A DNA stretch of 61,030 nt, from the NCBI GenBank assembly GCA_947178445.1, contig CAMWYJ010000015.1, forward strand, positions 1 to 61,030. The letters run 5' to 3'. The translations under genes were made by a program, and so were the position numbers. Every line of letters starts with the position of its first letter. Positions within the stretch are counted from its first letter, which is position 1. The stretch comes from an uncultured Clostridium sp. GTDB lineage: Bacteria; Bacillota; Clostridia; Lachnospirales; Lachnospiraceae. The notes below the pieces were generated by a model that was given only the letters and a program-made list of their open reading frames with translations, made no database searches and had not been told where the DNA came from. Below are positions 51,226-60,618 of the stretch, piece by piece.

Positions 51226-52662
51226 ATGAATGACAGAGAAGATGATCAGAAAAGAACAGAAGAAGGAAAGCAGAGGAAAGATAAAAAAGCATCGAAAAAA
51301 TATGGAATGGATCTGACTGATGGACCGGTACTTAAGAAAATGCTGCTGTTTTGTATACCGTTGATGTGTTCAAGTATTTTGCAGCTTTTGTTTAATGCAG
51401 CGGATATTGTAGTGGTTGGGCAGTTTGCCGGAGATAATTCGCTGGCTGCAGTTGGCTCAAATACCGCATTGATCAATCTGCTTACTAACCTGTTTGTAGG
51501 ACTATCCATAGGCGTTAATGTATTAGCAGCAAGATTTTATGGTGCAAAGCAGGATGAAGAGCTTTCTGATACGGTACATACAGCTGTTTTTGTCGGGCTT
51601 GCAAGTGGTATTTTCTTAAATATTATTGGAGTGTTTGGAGCAAAGCAAATTTTGGTCTGGATGAGCACCCCGGATGAAGTGCTGCAGCTTGCAACGCTTT
51701 ATCTCAGGGTGTACTTTTTTGGCATGACAGCTATGATGGTATATAATTTTGGAAGTGCATTGCTTCGTGCCATGGGAGATACAAAGCGGCCACTATACTA
51801 TCTGTTAGGCTCTGGCATTATAAATGTGATGCTTAATCTGTTTTTTGTGATAGTACTAAGAATGGATGTAGCCGGCGTAGCGTTAGCTACAGTGATTTCC
51901 CAGTGTATTTCTGCAGGGTTGGTGGTCAGATGCCTCATTAAGGAAAAGGGAGCCATGCATTTAGAACTTAAAAAGATTCGGTTAAAGCGGAATATTTTTG
52001 CGAAAATTTTGCAAATCGGCATTCCGGCGGGAATCCAGGGTGTGGTGTTTTCTCTATCTAATGTGGTAATTCAGGCATCCGTAAACGCATTTGGTCCAAC
52101 GGTTATGGCTGGCAATTCTGCAGCGCAGAATCTGGAGGGATTTGTCTATATGGCAATGAATGCATTTCATCAGGGTGCAATTACCTTCACAAGCCAGAAT
52201 ATGGGAGCAGGGAGAAAGGACCGCATTATGCGGATTGCCCTTGTGGCGCAGCTTTGTGTGATTATGGTGGGGGTAGTGTTTGGAAATGGGGTTGTGCTGT
52301 TTGGACATCAGCTGCTCGGAATTTATTCTGGCAGTACCAAAGTGGTTGAGGCTGGTATGGTGCGTCTTAAAATGATATGTACCGCTTATGCGTTATGCGG
52401 CATGATGGATGTTATGGTAGGTCTGCTGCGGGGGCTTGGCTATGCAGTGATGCCAATGATTGTGTCATTGATTGGTGCTTGTGGTTTGCGCCTTGTCTGG
52501 ATTGCAACGGTATTTCAGATACCAAAGTTTCATACGATTTATATGTTGTATTTGTCCTACGCAGTGACGTGGATTATTACTTTTTTGGCACATGTGATTT
52601 GTTTTTATATAGGAGCACGGAAACAGGGTATCTTTTTACAAAACAAGAGTTTTGGAAAATGA
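51226..52662 (+). CDS. MATE-family efflux transporter
   Basis: This 478-residue protein has a charged N-terminal tail of about 35 residues and twelve membrane segments in two homologous halves. The family marks are MDLTDGPVLKKMLLFCIPLM, QLLFNAADIVVVGQFAG (about 58-74), AALRAMGDTKRPL-like sequence (LLRAMGDTKRPLYYL) and the repeat in the second half, FTSQNMGAGRKDRI. MATE proteins export drugs or metabolites with Na+ or H+. ATG at 51226 has GAAGAGGGAAAG upstream; an earlier in-frame start lies within the repeat. Confidence 0.92.
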   Translation: MNDREDDQKRTEEGKQRKDKKASKKYGMDLTDGPVLKKMLLFCIPLMCSSILQLLFNAADIVVVGQFAGDNSLAAVGSNTALINLLTNLFVGLSIGVNVLAARFYGAKQDEELSDTVHTAVFVGLASGIFLNIIGVFGAKQILVWMSTPDEVLQLATLYLRVYFFGMTAMMVYNFGSALLRAMGDTKRPLYYLLGSGIINVMLNLFFVIVLRMDVAGVALATVISQCISAGLVVRCLIKEKGAMHLELKKIRLKRNIFAKILQIGIPAGIQGVVFSLSNVVIQASVNAFGPTVMAGNSAAQNLEGFVYMAMNAFHQGAITFTSQNMGAGRKDRIMRIALVAQLCVIMVGVVFGNGVVLFGHQLLGIYSGSTKVVEAGMVRLKMICTAYALCGMMDVMVGLLRGLGYAVMPMIVSLIGACGLRLVWIATVFQIPKFHTIYMLYLSYAVTWIITFLAHVICFYIGARKQGIFLQNKSFGK

Positions 52663-53009
52663 GTTGTGAAATAGATTAAAAAAGAGAAAGAATTTTTGAA
52701 AAAATTGTGAAATAATACAAAAAAAGGAATAGATTCTGTGAAAAGTAACGAAAAAAAAACTTCATGATTGTTATAAATCGTCATATCGTATATAATTAAT
52801 ATGATCTGCTTCATATGTATGATTTTATGAAAGAGAAGCGTTTAATGTCACCAACCGAAGTGAAACGAGGTCGATGACCTACGCGAGCATCAGCGCGCTT
52901 CATTAGGCGTTCTAGAAAAGATTCATGGAAGAAGATTGTTCGTATGAGTCCAGTGTAAGTAGGCAATTGCCTACATTTAGTTTAAAAATACTGAGGAGAT
53001 TGATGACAT
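52663..53009. other. Structured leader upstream of the GGDEF/EAL gene
   Basis: This 347-base gap holds an A-rich stretch without a good terminator, then a promoter (52768-52796), then a leader of about 205 bases. The leader contains AGGTC-GAT-GACCT (about 52869-52881), a longer GC-rich fold around 52846-52905 and a perfect 16-base palindrome GTAGGCAATTGCCTAC (52959-52974). I looked for the ACGCAAAGC-type core of c-di-GMP-I riboswitches and did not find it. Confidence 0.5.
52768..52796 (+). promoter_or_regulatory. Promoter of the GGDEF/EAL gene
   Basis: TTGTTA (52768-52773) and a perfect TATAAT (52791-52796) are separated by 17 bases. The expected start near 52803 gives a leader of about 205 bases. 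Confidence 0.7.
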
Positions 53010-54926
53010 ATGGCATATTGGAATTTATCCTTTGATGGAGCGGCTATTTTTATATTATTACTTGTATTTATATGGTATTTTAATGAAAAGAGGATTCCTG
53101 TAAGAAGCCACCGTTCATTTTTAATATTTATGGCTGCCACGTTTACTGCAACAGGATTAGAGGTTTGGGTAACCCACATGGCGCAAAATATGAGCGGGGC
53201 TGGATATAACAGATTTTATGCGGTACTGACACTGCAGACATTGGCAATCCATGTGGTAACAATATCGTTTACACATTATTTACTGCTGCTTGCACATGTC
53301 AATATCCATAAAAATTTTGTCATACGGAATTTCTTCTGGATTTGTACACTGTTTGATATTGTGGTTGCGGCACTTAATTTCAGGCTTCACTGGCTGTTTA
53401 CCTTTGAAGATGGTATGTATCACTCTGGTATTGGCGAATATTTTATGTATGGCATTGATGGCATCATGCTTGCTATTTGTGTTGTTACAATGGTATGTTC
53501 CAAGCAGAATTTTAAGTTTTTACGGCTGATTCCGTTGGCGTTTACGATTGTGTGCAGTATACTTGCATGTATTGCACAGGTATTTTATTATGTGCCGCTG
53601 ATTAATTTTGTCCTTGCTTCAATCTGCCTGACCGTTTATCATTACCAGCAGAATACAGGAACCGTAACGGATGTTGTGACAGGACAGTTTAACCGTCGCT
53701 TTTTAGGTGAGTATATTCGGAATAAGTTTCTGGAAAAAAAGGAATTTGGCATCATAGTGATTGCAATGGATGACTTTAAATTTGTGAATAAGACCTATGG
53801 GGTAGAGAATGGCGATCATTTGCTCTATCAGGTGGGACAGTTTTTAGAACGAATCAAGGCAGCAAAAACAGTGTTCCGGATCGGCTCTGACCAGTTTTGT
53901 GTTGTGTTGGATAAGAATGTAGATATGATTTCAGAGCTCGCAGAACAGATTTTAATGCGGTTTCGCCATCCATGGTACAGCGAGGATCAGACAGCAGTCA
54001 TGATGTCAGCATCTGTATGCTGTATGGAATGTCCGAGGGATGCACAGGATTATGGTGAGCTGATAGAGGTTATTGATTATTCTATGAGCGTGGCAAAAAA
54101 GACCAGAAAGGGACTTATCACCAATGCAAATGAGATTGACTTGGAGAAGATTAAGTTAGATAAAGCCATTGAGAAGGCAGTCAAGCTTGCAATTGACAGG
54201 GATGAATTGTTGGTGTACTATCAGCCAATTTTTTCTGTGACAAAGGGCGTGTATAATTCGGCAGAAGCACTTGTGCGGCTGCACGATGATGAGCTTGGAT
54301 GGATTTCACCGGAAGATTTTATTCCGATTGCAGAAAAGAATGGCTTGATTGTGGAAATGGGAGAGTTGATTTTAGAGAAGGTCTGCCGTTTTATCCGTGA
54401 TTTTAATCTCTCGGAAACGACAGTGGAATATATCGAGGTGAATATCAGTCCGGTACAGTTGCTCCAGCATGACTTTGCAGACCGTGTAAAAGAAATTCTG
54501 AAAAAATATAATGTGAAGCCGGATCAGATTAATATCGAGATTACAGAGACTGCAACGCTGAATTCAGCATCCATGGTATCAGAGAACATCAACAGCTTAG
54601 TAAATTATGGAGTTACATTTTCTCTGGATGATTATGGTTCCGGCAATGCAAATATTGATTACATAAACCATATGCCATTTAAAATCATTAAGATTGACAA
54701 GTATATTATTTGGGATTCATTTAAAAACAGTAAGGCAGGTATTACATTAGAATATACCATCGGAATGCTGAACGCCCTTGAGCTTTTTATTGTGGCAGAG
54801 GGTGTGGAGACAGAGGAAATGAAACAGCAGTTAGCGGAGTTTGGCTGTCATTATATGCAGGGCTGGCTGTATTCCAAGGCAGTGCCGGATGTGGAGTTTA
54901 TTGAGCTTTTGCAGGCACAGGGTTGA
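53010..54926 (+). CDS. Membrane GGDEF-EAL protein, likely c-di-GMP phosphodiesterase
   Basis: This 638-residue protein has about seven membrane segments (residues 1-215), a GGDEF domain (about 220-375) and an EAL domain (about 390-635). The GGDEF signature reads GSDQF (292-296), so cyclase activity is doubtful. The EAL domain keeps its catalytic residues: EALVR (419-423), VNISPVQL, ITETAT, LDDYGSGNANIDY, IKIDKYI and AEGVETEE, so it probably breaks c-di-GMP. A GTP-binding regulatory role of the GGDEF part is possible. CTGAGGAG precedes the start. A response regulator gene follows with 16 bases between. Confidence 0.85.
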   Translation: MAYWNLSFDGAAIFILLLVFIWYFNEKRIPVRSHRSFLIFMAATFTATGLEVWVTHMAQNMSGAGYNRFYAVLTLQTLAIHVVTISFTHYLLLLAHVNIHKNFVIRNFFWICTLFDIVVAALNFRLHWLFTFEDGMYHSGIGEYFMYGIDGIMLAICVVTMVCSKQNFKFLRLIPLAFTIVCSILACIAQVFYYVPLINFVLASICLTVYHYQQNTGTVTDVVTGQFNRRFLGEYIRNKFLEKKEFGIIVIAMDDFKFVNKTYGVENGDHLLYQVGQFLERIKAAKTVFRIGSDQFCVVLDKNVDMISELAEQILMRFRHPWYSEDQTAVMMSASVCCMECPRDAQDYGELIEVIDYSMSVAKKTRKGLITNANEIDLEKIKLDKAIEKAVKLAIDRDELLVYYQPIFSVTKGVYNSAEALVRLHDDELGWISPEDFIPIAEKNGLIVEMGELILEKVCRFIRDFNLSETTVEYIEVNISPVQLLQHDFADRVKEILKKYNVKPDQINIEITETATLNSASMVSENINSLVNYGVTFSLDDYGSGNANIDYINHMPFKIIKIDKYIIWDSFKNSKAGITLEYTIGMLNALELFIVAEGVETEEMKQQLAEFGCHYMQGWLYSKAVPDVEFIELLQAQG

Positions 54927-54942
54927 AGGAATGGAAATTATT

Positions 54943-55614
54943 ATGCAAAAAATATTAATTGTAGAAGATGATGAAAAATTACGTCATGAATTAGAAATCT
55001 TTTTAAGCAGAAATGGGTATGAGGTCGTTGGTCTTACACGATATGACAATACATTACAGGATATCATAGAAATTCATTCGGATTTGATTCTGTTGGATAT
55101 TAATCTGCCAAATGCGGATGGGGAGTACATTTTAAAAGAATTCCGTAAGGTTTCTGATATACCGGTTATTATGATAACCAGCAGGGATAATGAGATGGAT
55201 GAGTTGCTGTCTATGTATTACGGGGCAGATCATTATGTGACAAAGCCGTTTAATACACAAATCCTGCTTGCAAAGATTGTAGCAATTTTAAAAAGAACAA
55301 ACAGTATGATACCGCAGGACAAGATGAACTGCGGTTTCTTTATCTTAAATGTGTCTATGAGCCGGATTGAGAAGGATAATGAGATGGCAGAGCTGACCGC
55401 AAATGAGCTTAAAATCATGAAATGCCTGGTGAAAAACAAAGGAAAAATTGTATCCAGGGAAGATATCATGAACGATTTGTGGGACAGTGAAGCCTTTATT
55501 GACGATAATACCCTGACCGTGAACATGACACGGCTTCGGAAAAAGTTAGATGAAATCGGATTGCAGGATATCATAGAGACGAGGCGGGGGCAGGGATATA
55601 TTTTGTTGATATAA
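54943..55614 (+). CDS. OmpR-family response regulator (BceR-like)
   Basis: This 223-residue protein has a receiver domain (KILIVEDDEKLRHELE, Asp52 in LILLDINLP, YYGADHYVTKPFN with the conserved Lys near 103) and a winged-helix DNA-binding domain (LTANELKIMKCLVKNKGKIV, then FIDDNTLTVNMTRLRKKL). It resembles BceR-type regulators that respond to cell-wall antibiotics. I prefer the ATG at 54943, because AAGGAATGG lies nine bases ahead; the ATG at 54931 overlaps it. The kinase gene follows 40 bases later. Confidence 0.9.
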   Translation: MQKILIVEDDEKLRHELEIFLSRNGYEVVGLTRYDNTLQDIIEIHSDLILLDINLPNADGEYILKEFRKVSDIPVIMITSRDNEMDELLSMYYGADHYVTKPFNTQILLAKIVAILKRTNSMIPQDKMNCGFFILNVSMSRIEKDNEMAELTANELKIMKCLVKNKGKIVSREDIMNDLWDSEAFIDDNTLTVNMTRLRKKLDEIGLQDIIETRRGQGYILLI

Positions 55615-55654
55615 GAATCCGGTAGGTGGATTTAGTCAGAAAGGATATCCATTT

Positions 55655-56665
55655 ATGAAATTTACAAGATATATGTATGACCGTTTAAAAACCATATTAC
55701 TGCTATTGTTCGGTGTTGTAACGATAGAGATTTTTCTGTTGCTGTATCATGCCAGTATTTTTTTTCATATCTATATATTATTTGCTGTGTTTGCAGCATT
55801 TTTTATGGGGAGTTTTTGGGAGTATCATTCTAAAAAGACCTTTTATGAGGATATTTTGGGAAAACTTAACCAGTTAGAGGAAAAGTATCTGATTGCAGAA
55901 ATGTTGCATCCGGCACAGATGGTAGAAGAGCAGTTGTTAAATGAAATATTGCAGGAAACAAACAAGGCAATGTTAGAGAAGGTGAATGAATATAAGTATA
56001 TACAGGAGGAGTATAAAGACTATATCGAATTGTGGATTCATGAAATCAAGCTGCCAATTGCAACCTCCAAAATGATTATTGAAAACAATAAAAATGATGT
56101 GACGAAAAGTATTGATGAAGAACTGAATGAGATAGAGGGATATACAGAACAAGCTTTATTTTATGCCAGAAGCAATCACGCCAATAAGGACTATTGCGTG
56201 ACGGAGTGCAAGGTGAAGGATATTGTCAATGAATCTGTAAAAAGAAATAAACAGACTTTGATTAATCAAAAAATAGGGATACAGATTGATGGTACGGATC
56301 AAAGCATTTATACAGATCCGAAGTGGTGTAGTTTTATTTTAAATCAGATTATTCAGAATAGTATCAAATACCGGAAAGAGATAGGTGCAAAAATCCAATT
56401 TATAATAGAAAAGAAAAAGGACAGCGTTGTTTTATCCATTCAGGATAATGGAATTGGAATTAAGCCGGGCGAGGTGGCAAGAGTGTTTGATAAGGGTTTT
56501 ACCGGTAGTAATGGAAGAATTGGGAAAAAATCAACCGGGATTGGTTTGTATCTATGCAAAAAGCTGTGTGACAAATTAGGGCTTGGGATTGAACTGAGTG
56601 CAAAGGAGAATGTGGGGACAAAGGTAAGTATTGTATTTCCAAAAAATAGTTATTCTGATTTGTAG
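55655..56665 (+). CDS. Intramembrane-sensing histidine kinase (BceS-like)
   Basis: This 336-residue kinase has two closely spaced membrane segments (about residues 12-31 and 37-56) with almost no outside loop, a coiled linker, the H box ELWIHEIKLPIA (His129), and an ATPase domain (N box FILNQIIQNSIKY, DNGIGIKPGE, GIGLYLCKKL). This is the BceS layout, in which the kinase usually reads the state of a BceAB transporter. No such ABC transporter is encoded nearby, so its input is unclear; the MATE transporter upstream is not a usual partner. Confidence 0.9.
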   Translation: MKFTRYMYDRLKTILLLLFGVVTIEIFLLLYHASIFFHIYILFAVFAAFFMGSFWEYHSKKTFYEDILGKLNQLEEKYLIAEMLHPAQMVEEQLLNEILQETNKAMLEKVNEYKYIQEEYKDYIELWIHEIKLPIATSKMIIENNKNDVTKSIDEELNEIEGYTEQALFYARSNHANKDYCVTECKVKDIVNESVKRNKQTLINQKIGIQIDGTDQSIYTDPKWCSFILNQIIQNSIKYRKEIGAKIQFIIEKKKDSVVLSIQDNGIGIKPGEVARVFDKGFTGSNGRIGKKSTGIGLYLCKKLCDKLGLGIELSAKENVGTKVSIVFPKNSYSDL

Positions 56666-56748
56666 ATGCCTGAAAAAATAGCACAGGGATTTATTATGGT
56701 GGAAAAAACGGATAAAATTTTTCTCTATTTATTTTCGGATTCATCCTT

Positions 56749-56760
56749 TTGTGCTACAAT
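56749..56760 (+). promoter_or_regulatory. Extended -10 promoter of the hybrid kinase gene
   Basis: TACAAT (56755-56760) is preceded by TGC, forming an extended -10 element. No good -35 box lies at 17 bases (TTTTCG). The ATG at 56795 follows 34 bases later with AAAGGGAGAG between. Confidence 0.45.
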
Positions 56761-56794
56761 AGGATAAAGTATTTATACAAAGGGAGAGAAATTT

Positions 56795-59700
56795 ATGTGC
56801 GTCTTAGATAAAATATATAGAAAAAGGTGGATAGCAGCATTATTATGTCTTTTTCTTATTTTATGTGATTTTATACCAGTAAATGCAGCGAATGAAAGTG
56901 TACCAGACGACGTAGCGAATCAGAGGGTGAAAGCAGGGATTTTCTATTTTGATGGTTATCATGCAAAGGATGAGAAGGGAAATCTGACCGGATATGGCAT
57001 TGAGGTTTTGCAAATGATTTCTCAATATTCACATCTGAATTTTGACTATGTTGGATATGACAAATCGTGGAATGATATGCTTGACATGTTAGAAAATGGT
57101 GAGATTGACCTGGTTACGTCTGCGAGGAAAACTCCAGATCGTGAAGCCAAATTTGCATTTTCATACCCGATAGGACGCAACAGTACGATTCTTTCCGTTT
57201 TAGCAGATAATACAAAATATCACAGCGGGGAATATGCGACCTACGATGGGATGCGTGTCGGTCTGCTTGCAGGGAGCAGCCAGAATGACAAACTGGCGGA
57301 GTTTGCCAAAGAGAAACAATTTTTCTATAATACGAAGGAGTATGAAGATTCACAGCAGCTTGCGGAGGCTTTGAAGGATGGCAGTATTGATGCAATCCTT
57401 ACCAGCAATCTAAGAAAGTCAGAAAATGAAAGAACGCTGGATACGTTGGAGACAGAGAATTTTTATGTAATTGTACGAAAAGAAGACAAAGAGCTGCTAA
57501 GGGAAATCAATTATGCCATTGAGCAGATGGATATCAATGAGGGAGACTGGGAAAATTCGTTGTTTTTTAAATATTATAGACAAGTCTACTCCTCCGAGCT
57601 TGTATTTACCGAACGAGAGAAAGCATATATACAGGATGTTCTTGCAGGGAAGAAAAAAATTACAGTGACGGCGATTGGAGACAGAGCTCCTTATTCTTAC
57701 GTTGAGAACGGGGAGTTAAAAGGGATTATGCCGGATTATTTCGCTAAGGTTATGGAGCTTAGTGGTCTGCCATATGAAATTGTTGTACCCAAAAACAGGG
57801 AGGATTATTACAATACTGTGAACACCAATGGTGTGGATGTTGTCATAGACAAAAGGACATCTGATTTGCCGACGGAGGAGAATTTGTACCGCGGATTTAA
57901 TACAGATACCTACATGACAGTTGGTGTGGCAAAGGTGACGAAAAGTAATTTTACGGGCAAGATAAAGACGATTGCGGTTGCGAACTCCCAGGGAGAGGAG
58001 CCGCTGGAAAAGGAAATTATTGGCGATGCAAAGGTACTGTACTATGACACAAGGGATGAGGCGATTCATGCTGTCTGGAAGGGAGAAGCGGATGCCGCTT
58101 ATGTATATACCTACACAGCACAGATGTTTGTGAATGATGATTTGACGGGTTCTCTGCAATACAGTGTCTTAAACGGCGTAAGATTCGAATTCCAGATGTA
58201 TGTCAGAGAGAATTGCGACCACGAGCTTGTGACGATACTTAACAAATGTCAGAAACAGATATCGGAGGATACACTCAACCAGTTGATTACACAGTATACC
58301 TCTTATACACCGCAGGATTTGAGTTTGGCGCAGTACATGCAGGCGAATCCTACGACAATGGCTCTGGTGGCTCTGGCTATTGCTCTGGTTCTGGTTATTA
58401 TTCTGGCATTGATATTATGGGCAAGGTGGAAGGGAAAAATTCTGCATGTATCTGAGGAGGCAAATGAGAAGCTGGGGGAGCAGCTTGCCATTGTGGATGC
58501 ACTGAGCCGTGATTATCTTAATGTTTATGCGGTAAATACCGAGGAGGATACGGCTAAAATCGTTAAGATGGAAGGGTATGTAACTTCTGGTCTGGAAAAA
58601 GATTTCCAGAAGACTTTTTCTTATTCACCGCTTGTGCGGCAGTATATCGAGGAGCGTGTTTATCTGGAGGACCAGCAGGAGCTTTTAGAGGCGTTGTCTA
58701 TTGATAAGGTCACCGAAAAGCTTAATTCCGATATGGAATATATAGGAAGCTATCGGGTGATGATTGATGGAGCGATACATAATTATCAGTTTACCTATGT
58801 TAAGGCGGAGGGGAAGCGATCACAGGAGGGCTTCACTGTTCTCGTTGGATTTCGTAATATTGATGAAATTGTGCGTCAGGAACAGGAGCAGAAGCAGGCA
58901 CTGGCAGAAGCACTGGAACAAGCCCAGCATGCCAATCGTGCAAAGACAGCTTTTCTGAACAATATGTCCCACGATATCCGCACACCAATGAATGCGATCA
59001 TTGGATTTACCTCATTGGCTGCAACGCATATCGACAGCAGGGAAACGGTGCGGAATTATCTGGATAAGATTATGACATCCAGCAAGCATCTGCTGAGCCT
59101 GATTAATGATGTGCTGGATATGAGCCGGATTGAAAGCGGGAAGGTCAGAATTAATGAGGAGGAAGCAAGTCTTCCTGAAATCATGCATGACCTGAAAACG
59201 ATTGTACAGTCTGATGTGAAAGCAAAACAGTTGGAATTCTATATTGATACAGTGGATGTGACAAATGAGACAATTATCTGTGATAAGCTTCGTCTGAATC
59301 AGGTGCTTTTGAATATTTTAAGCAATGCGATGAAATATACAAGGGCAGGCGGGACAGTCAGCGTCCGCATTATACAGACAGACAGCAATCCGGATGGATA
59401 TGCTTCCTATCAGTTCCGGATTAAGGATAACGGTATTGGTATGAGTGAAGAATTTTTAAAGCATGTATTTGAGCCGTTTGAACGGGAGCAGACTGCCACG
59501 GTAAGTGGCATTCAGGGAACCGGTCTTGGTCTTGCGATTACCAAGAATATCATAGATATGATGAACGGAACTGTCGAAGTGGAGAGCGAAGTGGGGAAGG
59601 GAACAGAGTTTATTGTATCCTTCCGGTTCCGCACGCTTAATCAGGTCCAAAAGACAGAGCATTTGGAGAAGCTCATGAATTTGCGGGCATTGATTGTGGA

Positions 59701-60475
59701 CGATGATGTAAATACCTGTATGAGCGTCAGCAAGATGCTTTCTTCCATCGGTATGAATCCTGATTGGACAACACAGGGAAAGGAAGCGGTTGTCCGTACT
59801 CAGTTTGCGATAGAAGAGAATAAACCGTATAGTACATATGTGATTGACTGGCTTATGCCGGATATGAATGGAATTGAGGTTGTCCGCAGAATCCGTAAGG
59901 TTATCGGAGATACGGCGACAATTATTATCCTTACTGCGTATGACTGGGCTGATATTGAGGAGGAGGCAAAAGAGGCTGGTGTTACGGCATTTTGCTCGAA
60001 ACCGATTTTCCTTTCTGAGCTCCATCAGATTTTGGTGGCTCCATATACGGAGCCGGAGGCTGATACTGAGGAGGAGTCGGACGAGTTATTGAAAGGTAAG
60101 AGGATATTGCTGGTGGAGGATAACGAAATCAATCAGGAAATTGCGCAGGAAATTCTGGGGGCTGCCGGATTGGTGATTGATACTGTAGGTGATGGAACGG
60201 AAGCTGTGGATACGATGAAGAATGTGGAGGCGGGCACTTATGATCTCATTCTGATGGATATTCAGATGCCGATTATGGATGGCTATGAGGCAACACGGCA
60301 GATTCGAGCTTTGGAAGATTCTGCACGGGCATCTATTCCGATTGTGGCGATGACGGCAAACGCCTTCGATGAGGATAAGCAGAAGGCAAGGGAAGCCGGA
60401 ATGAATGCTCATGTTGCAAAACCGATTGATATACCGAACCTGATGGATACCTTGAAAGATATTTTGTTGGGTTGA
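56795..60475 (+). CDS. BvgS/EvgS-like hybrid sensor kinase with two SBP domains
   Basis: This 1226-residue protein has a signal anchor (about 11-32), two tandem periplasmic-type solute-binding (SBP_bac_3) domains (about 45-265 and 285-505, for example KGIMPDYFAKVMELSGLPYE), a membrane segment at about 522-545, a PAS-like region, a HisKA domain (NNMSHDIRTPMNAI, His726), an ATPase domain (IKDNGIGMSEEF, GTGLGLAITKNI) and two receiver domains (Asp1018 in VIDWLMPDMNG; Asp1155 in LMDIQMPIMDG). The first receiver is less typical. It has no Hpt domain, so a separate Hpt protein or direct output is needed. It likely senses amino acids or similar solutes. Confidence 0.92.
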   Translation: MCVLDKIYRKRWIAALLCLFLILCDFIPVNAANESVPDDVANQRVKAGIFYFDGYHAKDEKGNLTGYGIEVLQMISQYSHLNFDYVGYDKSWNDMLDMLENGEIDLVTSARKTPDREAKFAFSYPIGRNSTILSVLADNTKYHSGEYATYDGMRVGLLAGSSQNDKLAEFAKEKQFFYNTKEYEDSQQLAEALKDGSIDAILTSNLRKSENERTLDTLETENFYVIVRKEDKELLREINYAIEQMDINEGDWENSLFFKYYRQVYSSELVFTEREKAYIQDVLAGKKKITVTAIGDRAPYSYVENGELKGIMPDYFAKVMELSGLPYEIVVPKNREDYYNTVNTNGVDVVIDKRTSDLPTEENLYRGFNTDTYMTVGVAKVTKSNFTGKIKTIAVANSQGEEPLEKEIIGDAKVLYYDTRDEAIHAVWKGEADAAYVYTYTAQMFVNDDLTGSLQYSVLNGVRFEFQMYVRENCDHELVTILNKCQKQISEDTLNQLITQYTSYTPQDLSLAQYMQANPTTMALVALAIALVLVIILALILWARWKGKILHVSEEANEKLGEQLAIVDALSRDYLNVYAVNTEEDTAKIVKMEGYVTSGLEKDFQKTFSYSPLVRQYIEERVYLEDQQELLEALSIDKVTEKLNSDMEYIGSYRVMIDGAIHNYQFTYVKAEGKRSQEGFTVLVGFRNIDEIVRQEQEQKQALAEALEQAQHANRAKTAFLNNMSHDIRTPMNAIIGFTSLAATHIDSRETVRNYLDKIMTSSKHLLSLINDVLDMSRIESGKVRINEEEASLPEIMHDLKTIVQSDVKAKQLEFYIDTVDVTNETIICDKLRLNQVLLNILSNAMKYTRAGGTVSVRIIQTDSNPDGYASYQFRIKDNGIGMSEEFLKHVFEPFEREQTATVSGIQGTGLGLAITKNIIDMMNGTVEVESEVGKGTEFIVSFRFRTLNQVQKTEHLEKLMNLRALIVDDDVNTCMSVSKMLSSIGMNPDWTTQGKEAVVRTQFAIEENKPYSTYVIDWLMPDMNGIEVVRRIRKVIGDTATIIILTAYDWADIEEEAKEAGVTAFCSKPIFLSELHQILVAPYTEPEADTEEESDELLKGKRILLVEDNEINQEIAQEILGAAGLVIDTVGDGTEAVDTMKNVEAGTYDLILMDIQMPIMDGYEATRQIRALEDSARASIPIVAMTANAFDEDKQKAREAGMNAHVAKPIDIPNLMDTLKDILLG

Positions 60476-60618
60476 TGTTTATGCTGCGGGAGAAGAACTG
60501 CTTGCGGCAGGAGCGTGTAGTATCTGAACACAGGACTGCCAGAGTAGGGAGAGAAATTGAGGGCAATCTCTTCAGAGAAAAAGCAGAGTCGGATGAACGA
60601 TGAAACGGAGTAATAAAG

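Noticed and set aside
52797-53009. c-di-GMP riboswitch before the GGDEF/EAL gene
   Set aside because: The conserved core of the c-di-GMP-I class and its tetraloop-receptor pattern are not found in the leader; only unrelated hairpins are seen.
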